Notes under the pieces: model-generated
What the model was told of the DNA's origin: nothing
The model's database searches: none
The model's input: the letters and a program-made list of their open reading frames with translations, nothing else
Assembly: GCA_902475285.1 (NCBI GenBank)
Contig: CABRZA010000008.1
Coordinates: forward strand, 1 to 28,123
From: an uncultured Porphyromonadaceae bacterium
GTDB lineage: Bacteria > Bacteroidota > Bacteroidia > Bacteroidales > Muribaculaceae
Reading direction: 5' to 3'
DNA length: 28,123 nucleotides
Position numbers and translations under genes: made by a program
Part shown: in pieces, positions 5,301-12,668 of the stretch
Layout of the letters: every line of letters starts with the position of its first letter
How positions within the stretch are numbered: the stretch's first letter is position 1

Positions 5301-6824
5301 TCAGTTTTGAATCATTTCGAGTATAGCGTCGGCGATGCGACGGTTGTTGGCGAGGCGCGGCACCTTGCGCTGGCCGCCGAGTTTGCCTGTTGCGGCGAGC
5401 CATTGTGAGAATGTGCCGCGGGGGAGGGATATCACTTCGGGCGCGTCGAGGAAAATGCCGCCGGCACGCTTGGCCTGATAGTCGCTGTTTACCTCTTGGA
5501 GCGCCTTGTCGAGCTCACGGGTGAAGGCGGGGATGTCGGCGGGCGGTGTTTCCCACTCGACGAGCCACTGATGACGTCCGCGTGTGCCTGCGGCGGCGTA
5601 GACCGGTGCGGCTGTGTAGTCGGCGATGCGCGCTCGGGCCGCCGCGCATGCGCGGCTTATGGCGGCGTCGGCATTCCACACCATGAGTTCTTCGCCGAAG
5701 GCGTTGATGAAAGCCCCGAGGCGCCCGGCAATCGACACGCGGAGGGGTTCGGTGCACTCGATGCGTAGGGTGTCGCCGGGGAGGTAGCGCCAGAGGCCGT
5801 TGCAGGCGGTGATGACGAGAGCGTATGTGCGGCCTTTCTCGACCTCCCATGAGGGTACGGGGCGGGCGGCGGTGTCGTCGACGGGGATAAATTCGTAGAA
5901 CACTCCGTCGCGGGCGAGGAGGAGCATTCCGTCGGCGCTGTCGGGGGTGTCCTGTACGGCGAAGAAGCCTTCGGAGGCGTTGTAGGTCTCGACGTAGTGC
6001 ATCTTCGAGGGGTCGGTGATGGCGGCGTACTGCTCGCGGTAGGGGCCGAAGGCTATTCCGCCGTGGAAGAAGACTTCGAGGTTGGGCCATACTTCGTGGA
6101 TCGTAGAGGCCCCCGTGCGCTCGAGGACTCTCCGGAGCACCATGAGGAACCATGATGGTACGCCGGAGATGTTGGTGATGTCGGCTTTTGCGGCAGCGTC
6201 GACGAGGGCCGGGAGCTTGCGCTCCCAGTCGGGCATGAGTGCGGTGTCTTTGTCGGGGACGCGGAAGAGGTTGACGGCTGGGTTTATGCAGTCGATAAGG
6301 TGCGCCGAAAGGTCGCCCACGAGCACACCGGAGGGGAGGTCGGCGACTTCGTTGGCGAAGCTGCCGCCGAGAATTAGGCTGCTACCGCCGAAGAGGCGGC
6401 TTCCACGGGGTCGTTGGCCGAGGTATGTTGCCACGGCCTGCGCGGCGCCTGGGTAGTGGTTTTGGCTGAGGCTGTGGTCGGTGACGGGGATGTATTTGCT
6501 TTTGCCGCCTGACGTGCCGCTCGACTGTGCGTAGCGGCGTGTGATGCCAGGCCAGAGGACGTCGGGCTCGCCGTGGAGCATGCGCATGACGCGAGGGCGT
6601 ATGTCCTCGTATTCGACCACGGGGATGGCGTCGGCGAAGTCGCGGTATGTTGCTGCCGGAGAGAGCTTTGCCTCACGGATGATCTCTGTGCGGCGTGCGC
6701 GGAAGAGCAGCCGCTCGAGGAGGCTGCGCTGCACACGTTCGAGCCCCGCGGCGTCGGCGTATGCCGCGCGCCGCCGGCGGAGGAGGGAGAAGTATGGCCT
6801 GGCGGCCGCCGTGAGGTTGAGCAT
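5301..6824 (-). CDS. GH3 (auxin-responsive) family acyl-adenylate enzyme-like protein
   Basis: A 507-residue protein of the GH3 family, named after plant amino-acid/hormone conjugating enzymes and found widely in Bacteroidetes. The nucleotide-binding signature SSGTSGGKS lies at residues 101-109, followed by KYIPVT. Downstream are the YNASEGFFAVQD and YRxxYxxI-like segments (EFIPVDD, TACNGLWRYLPGDT) typical of the fold, and a C-terminal domain beginning near FINAFGEEL. The members with known activity adenylate a carboxylate and pass it to an acceptor; the bacterial substrate is not known. No signal peptide or membrane segment is visible. It sits 19 bp after xseB and 18 bp before the phosphatase. 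Confidence 0.9.
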   Translation of the reverse strand: MLNLTAAARPYFSLLRRRRAAYADAAGLERVQRSLLERLLFRARRTEIIREAKLSPAATYRDFADAIPVVEYEDIRPRVMRMLHGEPDVLWPGITRRYAQSSGTSGGKSKYIPVTDHSLSQNHYPGAAQAVATYLGQRPRGSRLFGGSSLILGGSFANEVADLPSGVLVGDLSAHLIDCINPAVNLFRVPDKDTALMPDWERKLPALVDAAAKADITNISGVPSWFLMVLRRVLERTGASTIHEVWPNLEVFFHGGIAFGPYREQYAAITDPSKMHYVETYNASEGFFAVQDTPDSADGMLLLARDGVFYEFIPVDDTAARPVPSWEVEKGRTYALVITACNGLWRYLPGDTLRIECTEPLRVSIAGRLGAFINAFGEELMVWNADAAISRACAAARARIADYTAAPVYAAAGTRGRHQWLVEWETPPADIPAFTRELDKALQEVNSDYQAKRAGGIFLDAPEVISLPRGTFSQWLAATGKLGGQRKVPRLANNRRIADAILEMIQN

Positions 6825-6843
6825 GGTGTATGAAAAGTAACTG

Positions 6844-7068
6844 TCAGCCCTCGACCTCGTTCTCGAGGTCGGCGAGAACCTTTTCGAGCTCGCTTTCGGT
6901 GCGCGTGAGTCGAGCTCGGCACACTTTTAGGAGGGCGGCGGCGCGAGCGGTACGTGCGGCGAGAGTATCGACGTCGCAGCTTTCGCTGCGCAGGCCGGCG
7001 AGAATGCTTTCGAGTTCGGCGAGGGCTTCGTTGTAGGTCAGGTCGTCGACGTTCTTGGGGGTTGGCAT
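6844..7068 (-). CDS. xseB: exodeoxyribonuclease VII small subunit
   Basis: A 74-residue helical protein, the small subunit of exonuclease VII, which with several copies binds the large subunit XseA and degrades single-stranded DNA. The family pattern LTYNEALAELESILAGLRSE is followed by a two-helix body and an acidic end. It is the first gene after the promoter at 7093-7124. XseA is not in the window; in many bacteria it lies immediately upstream, so the small subunit stands apart here. Confidence 0.88.
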   Translation of the reverse strand: MPTPKNVDDLTYNEALAELESILAGLRSESCDVDTLAARTARAAALLKVCRARLTRTESELEKVLADLENEVEG

Positions 7069-7092
7069 CGGTTGTTGGTGTTGATTAATCTA

Positions 7093-7124
7093 CAAAGATA
7101 GCGAAAAATCGGGCGGAATGCAAA
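7093..7124 (-). promoter_or_regulatory. canonical Bacteroidetes promoter for the xseB-to-DUF1573 unit
   Basis: -33 box TTTG (7121-7124), 20-bp spacer, -7 box TATCTTTG (7093-7100): a full match to the phylum consensus on the minus strand. The start would be near 7087, about 20 nt before the xseB ATG. It lies in the 77-bp gap between yggS and xseB and so separates the two units. Confidence 0.85.
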
Positions 7125-7145
7125 TTTATTCGGCGTTATTTGGTG

Positions 7146-7829
7146 TCATTTGGCGTAGTCGCGCTCGCCGAATATTGCGGTGCCGATGCGGACCATAGTC
7201 GAGCCCTCGGCGATGGCGGCGAGATAGTCGTGGCTCATGCCCATCGAGAGGATGTCGAAGCCCCGGAGGTCGGGGCATGCGGCGACGATGGTCTTGCGGA
7301 GGTCGGCGAGTCGGCGGAAGTCGGCGGCGACTCGGACTGGGTCGTCGGTGTTGGTGGCCATGCCCATTATGCCGCAGATGTGGGTGGCTTGGAGTGAGCG
7401 GTAGCGGCCGTCGACGAAGAAGTCGAGTAGTTCGGCGGGGTCGAAGCCGAACTTTGTTTCCTCGGCTGCGACGTGAGCCTGCAAGAGCAGGCGTGTGACA
7501 GTGCCTGCACGGAGGCTTTCGTCGTCGATTAGGCGTAGGAGGCGCTCGCTGTCGACGCTCTCAATGAGGCTGACGCAGCGAGCAGCTACGAGCTGTCGGA
7601 CTTTGTTGGTCTGTAGGTGGCCGATGAAGTGCCAACGGATGTCGGCGGGGAGAGCGGCGGCCTTTGGGAGGAGCTCCTGAATGCGGCTTTCGCCGAAGAC
7701 ACGCTGTCCTGCGGCATATGCTTCGGCTACGGCTTCGGCAGGGTGGAACTTCGAAACCGCCACGAGCTCCACACCGGGGGGTATGGAGCGTCGGACGGTG
7801 TCGAGAGCCCGGGCTATGGAGTGTGTCAT
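7146..7829 (-). CDS. yggS: YggS/PLPBP family pyridoxal-phosphate-binding protein
   Basis: A 227-residue PLP homeostasis protein with the alanine-racemase-like barrel fold but no known catalytic turnover; it buffers pyridoxal phosphate and affects amino-acid and vitamin B6 balance. Lys27 in VAVSKFHP is the expected PLP Schiff-base residue. HFIGHLQTNK, the SVDSERL block, FGFDPAEL and the LSMGMSHDY phosphate-binding segment are all present. The length is typical. Its ATG overlaps the stop of the DUF4494 gene by four bases (ATGA at 7829-7826), so the two genes are coupled. Confidence 0.95.
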   Translation of the reverse strand: MTHSIARALDTVRRSIPPGVELVAVSKFHPAEAVAEAYAAGQRVFGESRIQELLPKAAALPADIRWHFIGHLQTNKVRQLVAARCVSLIESVDSERLLRLIDDESLRAGTVTRLLLQAHVAAEETKFGFDPAELLDFFVDGRYRSLQATHICGIMGMATNTDDPVRVAADFRRLADLRKTIVAACPDLRGFDILSMGMSHDYLAAIAEGSTMVRIGTAIFGERDYAK

Positions 7830-8260
7830 TCGACGACCTTCATGCGGTATACGTCCATTAGGGGCGTTTCGGTGATTTGTGCAATCTCATAGTCGGCCAT
7901 AGTGCCCTTCATGCCTTCGATGAAGTTGTCGTAGGCGTTCTTGAAGCTTGTGGCCTGGACGAGGATGAGAGAGTATGAGCGCTTCTCGACGGCGGTCTTC
8001 TCGTCGATGGTGATGAATCCGACCTTTACGAGGTACCATTTGTCGCCGTTCTCGTCGAAGAAAATTTCGGAGATTTTGGTGCGTTTTACGGCAGATACGG
8101 AAAATTCGCCGGATATGAAGGGCGTCTGCTCCTCGGTGATTCGCGCCTCGGCTTCGGTGAAGCTCATAGCGTCGACGAGATAGGGTTCGGTTACTTTCTT
8201 AGCGGCGCCGTTCTCCTGGAGTTTGTCGTAGCGCACTTTACATTCAAACCAGTTTGCCAT
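7826..8260 (-). CDS. DUF4494 domain protein
   Basis: A 144-residue cytoplasmic protein of the DUF4494 family, found mostly in Bacteroidetes, function unknown. I start it at ATG 8258-8260 (MANWFECKVRYDK) because that is where family-like sequence begins; the frame stays open up to 8353 but the extra 31 residues are encoded by the leader hairpin and look non-coding. Recognisable blocks are the EPYLVDAMSFTEAEARI segment, the KISEIFF strand and YLVKVGFITIDEKTAVEKRSYS. It is rich in alternating strands and charged residues and has no signal peptide. It is the first gene of a two-gene unit with yggS. Confidence 0.85.
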   Translation of the reverse strand: MANWFECKVRYDKLQENGAAKKVTEPYLVDAMSFTEAEARITEEQTPFISGEFSVSAVKRTKISEIFFDENGDKWYLVKVGFITIDEKTAVEKRSYSLILVQATSFKNAYDNFIEGMKGTMADYEIAQITETPLMDVYRMKVVE

Positions 8261-8300
8261 ATGGGTATGTAATTTATATTCAGTTGGTTGATAATACGAA

Positions 8301-8350
8301 CATTGCAGACGGTCGGCGGCGAATGGATGTGCCGCCGGCCTTCTGCAATG
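8301..8350. promoter_or_regulatory. 20-bp inverted repeat in the DUF4494 leader
   Basis: Arms 8301-8320 and 8331-8350 pair over 20 positions with one mismatch and one G-U wobble around the loop GAATGGATGT. The outer CATTGCAG/CTGCAATG part and the inner GGCGGC/GCCGCC part are perfect. It begins right at the -7 box (8351-8358) and so covers the expected transcription start and early leader. It could be an operator, an RNA stem that blocks or protects the 5' end, or a small inserted palindromic element. Confidence 0.7.
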
Positions 8351-8358
8351 CAAAGATA
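8351..8358 (-). promoter_or_regulatory. -7 box of the DUF4494-yggS promoter
   Basis: TATCTTTG on the minus strand is a perfect -7 match. The -33 position carries only TTTC-like sequence (near 8382-8385) at a longer spacing. Transcription would begin near 8345, leaving a leader of about 85 nt that holds the inverted repeat. Confidence 0.6.
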
Positions 8359-8437
8359 CTGATAATTTTCCTAACCTCGCCGAAATTTAGATAATTTGGC
8401 AAAGGGGCGGTGTGCAGCGTGGGGAAATTCCAACCCG

Positions 8438-8577
8438 CGAGTGGGTTTACACCCACTCGGATAAAAATGTCGCCGCTGACGCGGCTTGCCCCGCTTTATT
8501 TTTATTTACACGGGCTTACGCCCGTGCCTACAAAATTGTCGCCGCTATGCGGCTTTTTGCACGAACTTTGGTCGTGC
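8438..8577. repeat. cluster of five small hairpins between the SGNH gene and the DUF4494 promoter
   Basis: Five perfect hairpins follow each other: 8438-8459 (nine-base arms), 8472-8485 (five), 8509-8526 (seven), 8541-8553 (five) and 8559-8577 (six). Loops of the first three are TTAC, TGAC and TTAC. GTCGCCGCT...GCGGC occurs twice (8470 and 8539). The hairpin at 8541-8553 is followed by TTTTT on the plus strand. None is followed by a good T run on the minus strand, but together they are the only candidate for ending the dcw transcript. The 254-bp gap holds no gene. Confidence 0.75.
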
Positions 8578-8590
8578 CTTTAAAATAAAC

Positions 8591-8613
8591 AGCATTGTAT
8601 TGCGGCACTACTT
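8591..8613. repeat. possible degraded palindrome half at the SGNH stop codon
   Basis: ATTGTATTGCGGCACTACTTT resembles the right half of the palindrome copy at 2378-2396 (ATATATTGCGCCCCTACTTT) with a few changes. As at the other two sites it runs into AAG-TAG on the minus strand, the stop codon being 8608-8610. Confidence 0.3.
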
Positions 8614-9732
8614 TTTGGTGTTGAGGATGTTGCGGAGGATGGGTGTGAGCTTGTCGGCGTAATGTTTGAAACCGAGGTCGGTGAGGTGTATTCCGTCGAC
8701 GGTTCCGTCGTCCTCGATTCCGTCGAGGTAGTCGGATGTGACGTAGTAGAGGTTTTCGGGGTTTTCGGCCTTGAGGCGGTCGTAGTTACGACGGAATGCG
8801 GCGTTCTTTCGGGGGAGATAGTTGCGGAAGAAGCTGTCGTAGCGTGCGTAGGGGTAGATGGGGCCTTCGAGCATTACGACGGGAACGTCGGGGCGGGCCT
8901 GGCGGAGGATGTTTACGAAGTCGTAGGTGAGTGTGTCGCACATCATTTCGGTGCAGTTTGGCACGGGGTCGACGAGGAATAGGTCGACGTCGGGAATCTG
9001 AGCCATTGCGCGTGCCATGCAAGCGTCCATCTTTCCCTCGCCGCTGATGCCGATGTTGACGACTTCGCAGTTGAGGTCGCGGCTCATGATGTTGGTTGCG
9101 GCCATGCCAGTGCGTGAAGCGCAGCCGCCTTGTAGGATGCTTGTGCCGTAGGCCACGATGCGTGTTGAGGCGTCGATGAGTTCGGGGCTGCCGGATGTGA
9201 TGTCGGCACCTTCGTCGACTTTGATTTCGACGAAATTGACGCCGTCGTAGAGGGGGAGGTAGACCATGTATTCGGTCATGCTCGTGGTGTCGAGGTTGCT
9301 GACGTATGTAGCCTCGCATATTTTCTCGTCGGTGTTGTTGACGCGTGGGCGGTTGGTGTTGACGTGTCGCCATCCGTTGCCTTCGTCCTCGAAGACGTAT
9401 AGGTCGGTTCCTTTCAGGCCTGTGTCGGCCATGTGGAGCATGTGTGTGTTCCAGAGGAGGCCGTAGCGAATGCCAATGCGTGAGCTGTTTGTGGCGAAGC
9501 GGACGCCGATGCCCGAGGAGCACTGAGCCCGTTCCCATAGGTCGGGACGTACGCTGTCCTGCAACCAGGCCGGTATGCGGGTGTAGGGGCGTAGGGTTTC
9601 TTTCCATCCTTTGTTTATGACACGTAGCTCCTGAGCGTCGACGTAGCGCCAGGGCTTTTCGGGCTCGTCGGCGGCGAAAGCGGCGCAGCAAGCGACGACG
9701 GCCATGGCGACGGTGAGAATGAGTTTTTTCAT
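8608..9732 (-). CDS. secreted SGNH/GDSL-type hydrolase
   Basis: A 374-residue exported esterase-like protein. A signal peptide covers residues 1-21 (AAFAA-D). The first part (about 28-180) resembles the N-terminal beta domain found before SGNH hydrolase domains in Bacteroidetes. The catalytic domain has block I as AYGTSILQGG with Ser198 (GTS in place of GDS), block II as NIGISGEGKM (Gly oxyanion site), block III as DPVPN (Asn259), and block V as DGIHLTDLGFKHY (Asp346, His349). Members act on acetyl or acyl esters of sugars or similar substrates; the substrate here is unknown. It lies 19 bp after the sigma-like gene and is the last gene of the long dcw unit. Confidence 0.85.
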   Translation of the reverse strand: MKKLILTVAMAVVACCAAFAADEPEKPWRYVDAQELRVINKGWKETLRPYTRIPAWLQDSVRPDLWERAQCSSGIGVRFATNSSRIGIRYGLLWNTHMLHMADTGLKGTDLYVFEDEGNGWRHVNTNRPRVNNTDEKICEATYVSNLDTTSMTEYMVYLPLYDGVNFVEIKVDEGADITSGSPELIDASTRIVAYGTSILQGGCASRTGMAATNIMSRDLNCEVVNIGISGEGKMDACMARAMAQIPDVDLFLVDPVPNCTEMMCDTLTYDFVNILRQARPDVPVVMLEGPIYPYARYDSFFRNYLPRKNAAFRRNYDRLKAENPENLYYVTSDYLDGIEDDGTVDGIHLTDLGFKHYADKLTPILRNILNTKK

Positions 9733-9751
9733 AGTATTGTGTACGGGTTAG

Positions 9752-10543
9752 TTATGACTTTTTGTTGCCTTTCTTTTTGGCGGACTTGGGGTTTCGGACG
9801 CGGCCGTAGACGTGCATCTGCGAGCGTTCGCGGAAACGGTTGTATGATTCGTACATGTTGTTCTTGTCGTCGTCGGAGACGAGGTGTAGTGCGGCGTTGA
9901 TGTTGTCGGCCACGTGGAGGACTTCACCTTTTGGCTTGACAAGCTTTGCGAGGAGGTTTGTGGTGAGGATGTAGCGCTCTCGTGCCGAGAGGTTTGCGGC
10001 AGCGTTGAGAATCTCGACGATAGCCATGCGTCGGCGGTCGCCGTCGTCGTAGATCATGACGTGGCCGCGAGTGACGACAAGCTCTGCTGGGTCGACGGGA
10101 GAATCGTAGCTGTCAGGGAACCCAGCGCCCTCGGGGCTCTCATTGGAGATATCATCGTTTTCTTCCATGGGCGCCGCAACTATGGGCTCCTTGAAGTCGA
10201 CGTCGAGTTCGCCGCGTCGGCGGAGCATGTCGTGACGGTCGGAGAGAAAATTGAGTGCCATGCGGTATATGTATCCTTCAAGGTTGGCTTCGGCTTTTAG
10301 GTTGCGCAGTCGCCAGTTTCCGTTTGAGTCGGGAGAAATGACATGGATGAGGAACTGATGCAAGAGCTCGTCGCGCTCCTGCCGGCAGTCGGAATTGGCG
10401 TAACGTGGGTAGTATTTGAAAATGGCGGCCTTCACTTTTTCGGCGTAGACGACACCGACAAGCTGCATGGCCGCCTGCGGGTCGCCGGCGACGGCCTTTG
10501 CTACGAGGGCGTTGATATCGTTGGCGTTTTCTCTTCCGGACAT
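9752..10543 (-). CDS. divergent sigma-70-like protein
   Basis: A 263-residue protein with the layout of an ECF-type sigma factor. Residues 57-111 resemble region 2: a helical segment around RDELLHQFLIHV, then EGYIYRMALNFLSDRHDMLRRRGE, comparable to the W-hydrophobic-R-hydrophobic-A-N-hydrophobic-D-R pattern. An acidic, Pro-rich linker (118-155) follows. Residues 174-245 (IVEILNAAANLSARERYIL...) sit where region 4 would be, with a weak helix-turn-helix, and the end is strongly basic (SAKKKGNKKS). The match is structural rather than strict, so it may be a true sigma factor, a degenerate one, or another DNA-binding protein. It lies 28 bp after the sirtuin and 19 bp before the SGNH gene. No anti-sigma gene is adjacent. 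Confidence 0.65.
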   Translation of the reverse strand: MSGRENANDINALVAKAVAGDPQAAMQLVGVVYAEKVKAAIFKYYPRYANSDCRQERDELLHQFLIHVISPDSNGNWRLRNLKAEANLEGYIYRMALNFLSDRHDMLRRRGELDVDFKEPIVAAPMEENDDISNESPEGAGFPDSYDSPVDPAELVVTRGHVMIYDDGDRRRMAIVEILNAAANLSARERYILTTNLLAKLVKPKGEVLHVADNINAALHLVSDDDKNNMYESYNRFRERSQMHVYGRVRNPKSAKKKGNKKS

Positions 10544-10571
10544 GGACTGGGTAAATTTAAGGCGGTGAATA

Positions 10572-11267
10572 TCAGGCGTATTTTTCGCGTAGGATGCGTT
10601 CGAGCTCGCGCATTCCGGCGGTTGCGGTGTCGCGAATGACGGTTACGTTGGCGGGTACGTGGCCCGGGCGGGGGTCGATGTAGTAGACCGGCGTGCCGCG
10701 GCGGACGTAGTTTAGGAGGGCAGCGGCGGGGTATACCTGGAGCGATGTGCCGATGATGACGAATATATCGGCGCGGGCGGCTATTTCGGTGGCTTTCTCG
10801 AACATTGGGACGGCCTCCTGGAAGAAGACTATGTGTGGACGCACGCGGTGGCCGTCGATGCGAGCTTCGGGCGTTGTTTCGGCGTCATAGTCGAGTTTGT
10901 ATACGAGGCTTTCGTCGTCGAGGGCGCGCACCTTGGTGAGCTCGCCGTGGAGGTGGGTTATGTTGGAAGAGCCTGCACGCTCGTGGAGGTCGTCGACGTT
11001 CTGTGTGATGACATATACGTCGAAGATATCTTCGAGGCGTTTGAGGGCAAGGTGTGCGTCGTTTGGCGCCACGTCGGCGAGGGCATGGCGTCGCTGGTTG
11101 TAGAATTCGTGGATGAGGGCGGGATTGCGGGCGAAGCCGTCGGCGCTGGCGACGTCCATTACGTTGTAGTTTTCCCAAAGGCCGTCGGCGTCGCGGAATG
11201 TGCTGATGCCGCTCTCGGCGCTTATTCCGGCGCCGGTTGAGACTACGAGGAGAGGTTTATCGGTCAT
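10572..11267 (-). CDS. cobB: Sir2-family NAD-dependent protein deacylase
   Basis: A 231-residue sirtuin that removes acyl groups from lysines using NAD. The NAD motifs GAGIS (12-16) and TQNVDDLHERAG (88-99), catalytic His107 in HLHG, GTSLQVYP (173-180) and the YIDPRPG segment are present. Tyr56 and Arg59 in FYNQRR match the Tyr-x-x-Arg pair that lets CobB/SIRT5-type enzymes remove succinyl or malonyl groups. The protein contains no cysteine at all, so the usual four-Cys zinc site is absent; the segment after HLHG is shortened. The ATG overlaps the end of ftsZ by 11 bp, so translation of the two is probably coupled. Confidence 0.93.
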   Translation of the reverse strand: MTDKPLLVVSTGAGISAESGISTFRDADGLWENYNVMDVASADGFARNPALIHEFYNQRRHALADVAPNDAHLALKRLEDIFDVYVITQNVDDLHERAGSSNITHLHGELTKVRALDDESLVYKLDYDAETTPEARIDGHRVRPHIVFFQEAVPMFEKATEIAARADIFVIIGTSLQVYPAAALLNYVRRGTPVYYIDPRPGHVPANVTVIRDTATAGMRELERILREKYA

Positions 11268-12639
11268 TGATGTCGAAAGAGATGTTGGAGGAGTTGTTGT
11301 TGTGGTTCTGTCGTGGTGCGCACTGCTGAGGTGCGGCCGGAGCGTCCTTGCGCGTCGGTTCGGCTCCGGCTTCGACGCGGCGCTTGTCGCGCTTGTAGGC
11401 CGGCGAGGCTTCGACCTTGGCTATTGCCTCGTCGCTGTCGAGGTCGTCGGCAGATAGGATGTAGTAGCTCTGGGTTTCCTGACGGCGGACGAGGTCCTTG
11501 ACTCGGTCTTCGCCGTAGAGCACGGCGATGTCGCCGATGTTGTTTGGCTGGTTGTCGGAGGTGGTGTCGTTGTCGGCACCGGCAATTACGTCGACCTTTG
11601 TTCCGCCGGCGCTTACCGACACATCGAAGCCCGACGCGAGGATTGTGAACTTAATCTTGTTGCCGAGGCTGTCGTCGAATCCCCAGCCGAACTTCACGTG
11701 CACCGACTTGTTGATTTCGGTGACGAGGTTGTTTACCTCGGAGGTTTCGACCACCTTGAAGCGTGGCTCTATGCTGTGGGAGTAGTAGAATGCGAAGAGG
11801 AGCTCCTTGGCGTTCATAATGTCGGTGTCGCAGAGGAGGGGGGAGTGTAGGGCCCCGCGCATGGCCTGGCTCATACGGCCCTCACCCTCGCCGTAGCCAA
11901 CGGATATGAGGGCTGTGCGACCGTTGCGGAGGCATGTGTCGACGTCGCGCATATCGATGTTGATGTTTGCCAGGACGGTTACCATATCGGAAATTGTGCG
12001 GGCTGCTGTGGTGAGGATGTCGTCGGCCTTCTTGAAGGCGTTCTCCCACTCCATGTCGGGGTATATTGTGGCGAGTCGGTCGTTGTTTATGATGAGCATA
12101 GCGTCGACGTTGGCCTGTAGGCGCTGTGCCCCCTCGATAGCGGATGTAATCTTCTGTATACCCTCGAAGAAGAAAGGAATAGTGACGATACCCACGGTTA
12201 GGATTCCGCGCTTCTTTGCCACACCGGCGACGACGGGAGCGGCTCCGGTGCCCGTGCCTCCGCCCATGCCTGCGGTGACGAAGACCATCTGTACCTTGTC
12301 GGTGAACAGCTGGTCGATTTCGGGGACGCTCTCCTCGGCAGCCTTACGGCCGAGGTCGGCGCGTCCACCGGCCCCGAATCCGCCGCATATCTTTGGGCCG
12401 AGAAGAATCTTTGTGGGTACCTGCATTGGCGCGAGGGCCTGTTCGTCGGTGTTCAGGGCGACGAAGTCGACGCCTCGCACTTCCTGGCTCGACATGTATG
12501 CCACGGCGTTGCAACCGCCGCCGCCTACGCCGAGGGCGAGGATGCCGGGGGCGTTGACAGTGGTGTTGGGGGCCACGGTAGTCTTGTACTGCTCTATCAG
12601 GGAGGGATCCTCCGGATTCATATTTTCGTAGTCGGACAT
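11257..12639 (-). CDS. ftsZ: cell division GTPase FtsZ
   Basis: FtsZ, the tubulin homologue that forms the division ring. The 460-residue product has the GTP-binding signature GGGTGTG at 126-132, the earlier glycine loop GVGGGGCNAV, and the T7 synergy loop with Asn227, Asp229 and Asp232 (NINIDMRD). The conserved core ends near residue 350. A variable linker follows, rich in Asp, Ala, Arg and Asn, and the tail ends SSNISFDINDR, which should be the partner-binding peptide though it differs from the proteobacterial form. It follows ftsA by 29 bp, and its end overlaps the sirtuin gene. Confidence 0.98.
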   Translation of the reverse strand: MSDYENMNPEDPSLIEQYKTTVAPNTTVNAPGILALGVGGGGCNAVAYMSSQEVRGVDFVALNTDEQALAPMQVPTKILLGPKICGGFGAGGRADLGRKAAEESVPEIDQLFTDKVQMVFVTAGMGGGTGTGAAPVVAGVAKKRGILTVGIVTIPFFFEGIQKITSAIEGAQRLQANVDAMLIINNDRLATIYPDMEWENAFKKADDILTTAARTISDMVTVLANINIDMRDVDTCLRNGRTALISVGYGEGEGRMSQAMRGALHSPLLCDTDIMNAKELLFAFYYSHSIEPRFKVVETSEVNNLVTEINKSVHVKFGWGFDDSLGNKIKFTILASGFDVSVSAGGTKVDVIAGADNDTTSDNQPNNIGDIAVLYGEDRVKDLVRRQETQSYYILSADDLDSDEAIAKVEASPAYKRDKRRVEAGAEPTRKDAPAAPQQCAPRQNHNNNSSNISFDINDR

Positions 12640-12668
12640 AATGTTAAGTAGTTAGAGGTGAGGAGATA

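Noticed and set aside
7139..7156. Small TTTGGTG / TTTGGCG repetition at the end of yggS
   Set aside because: Too short and partly within the last codons of yggS; likely chance.
8261..8353. Upstream in-frame extension of the DUF4494 gene
   Set aside because: The extra 31 codons are encoded by the leader inverted repeat and would start right at the -7 box; the family sequence begins at 8260.
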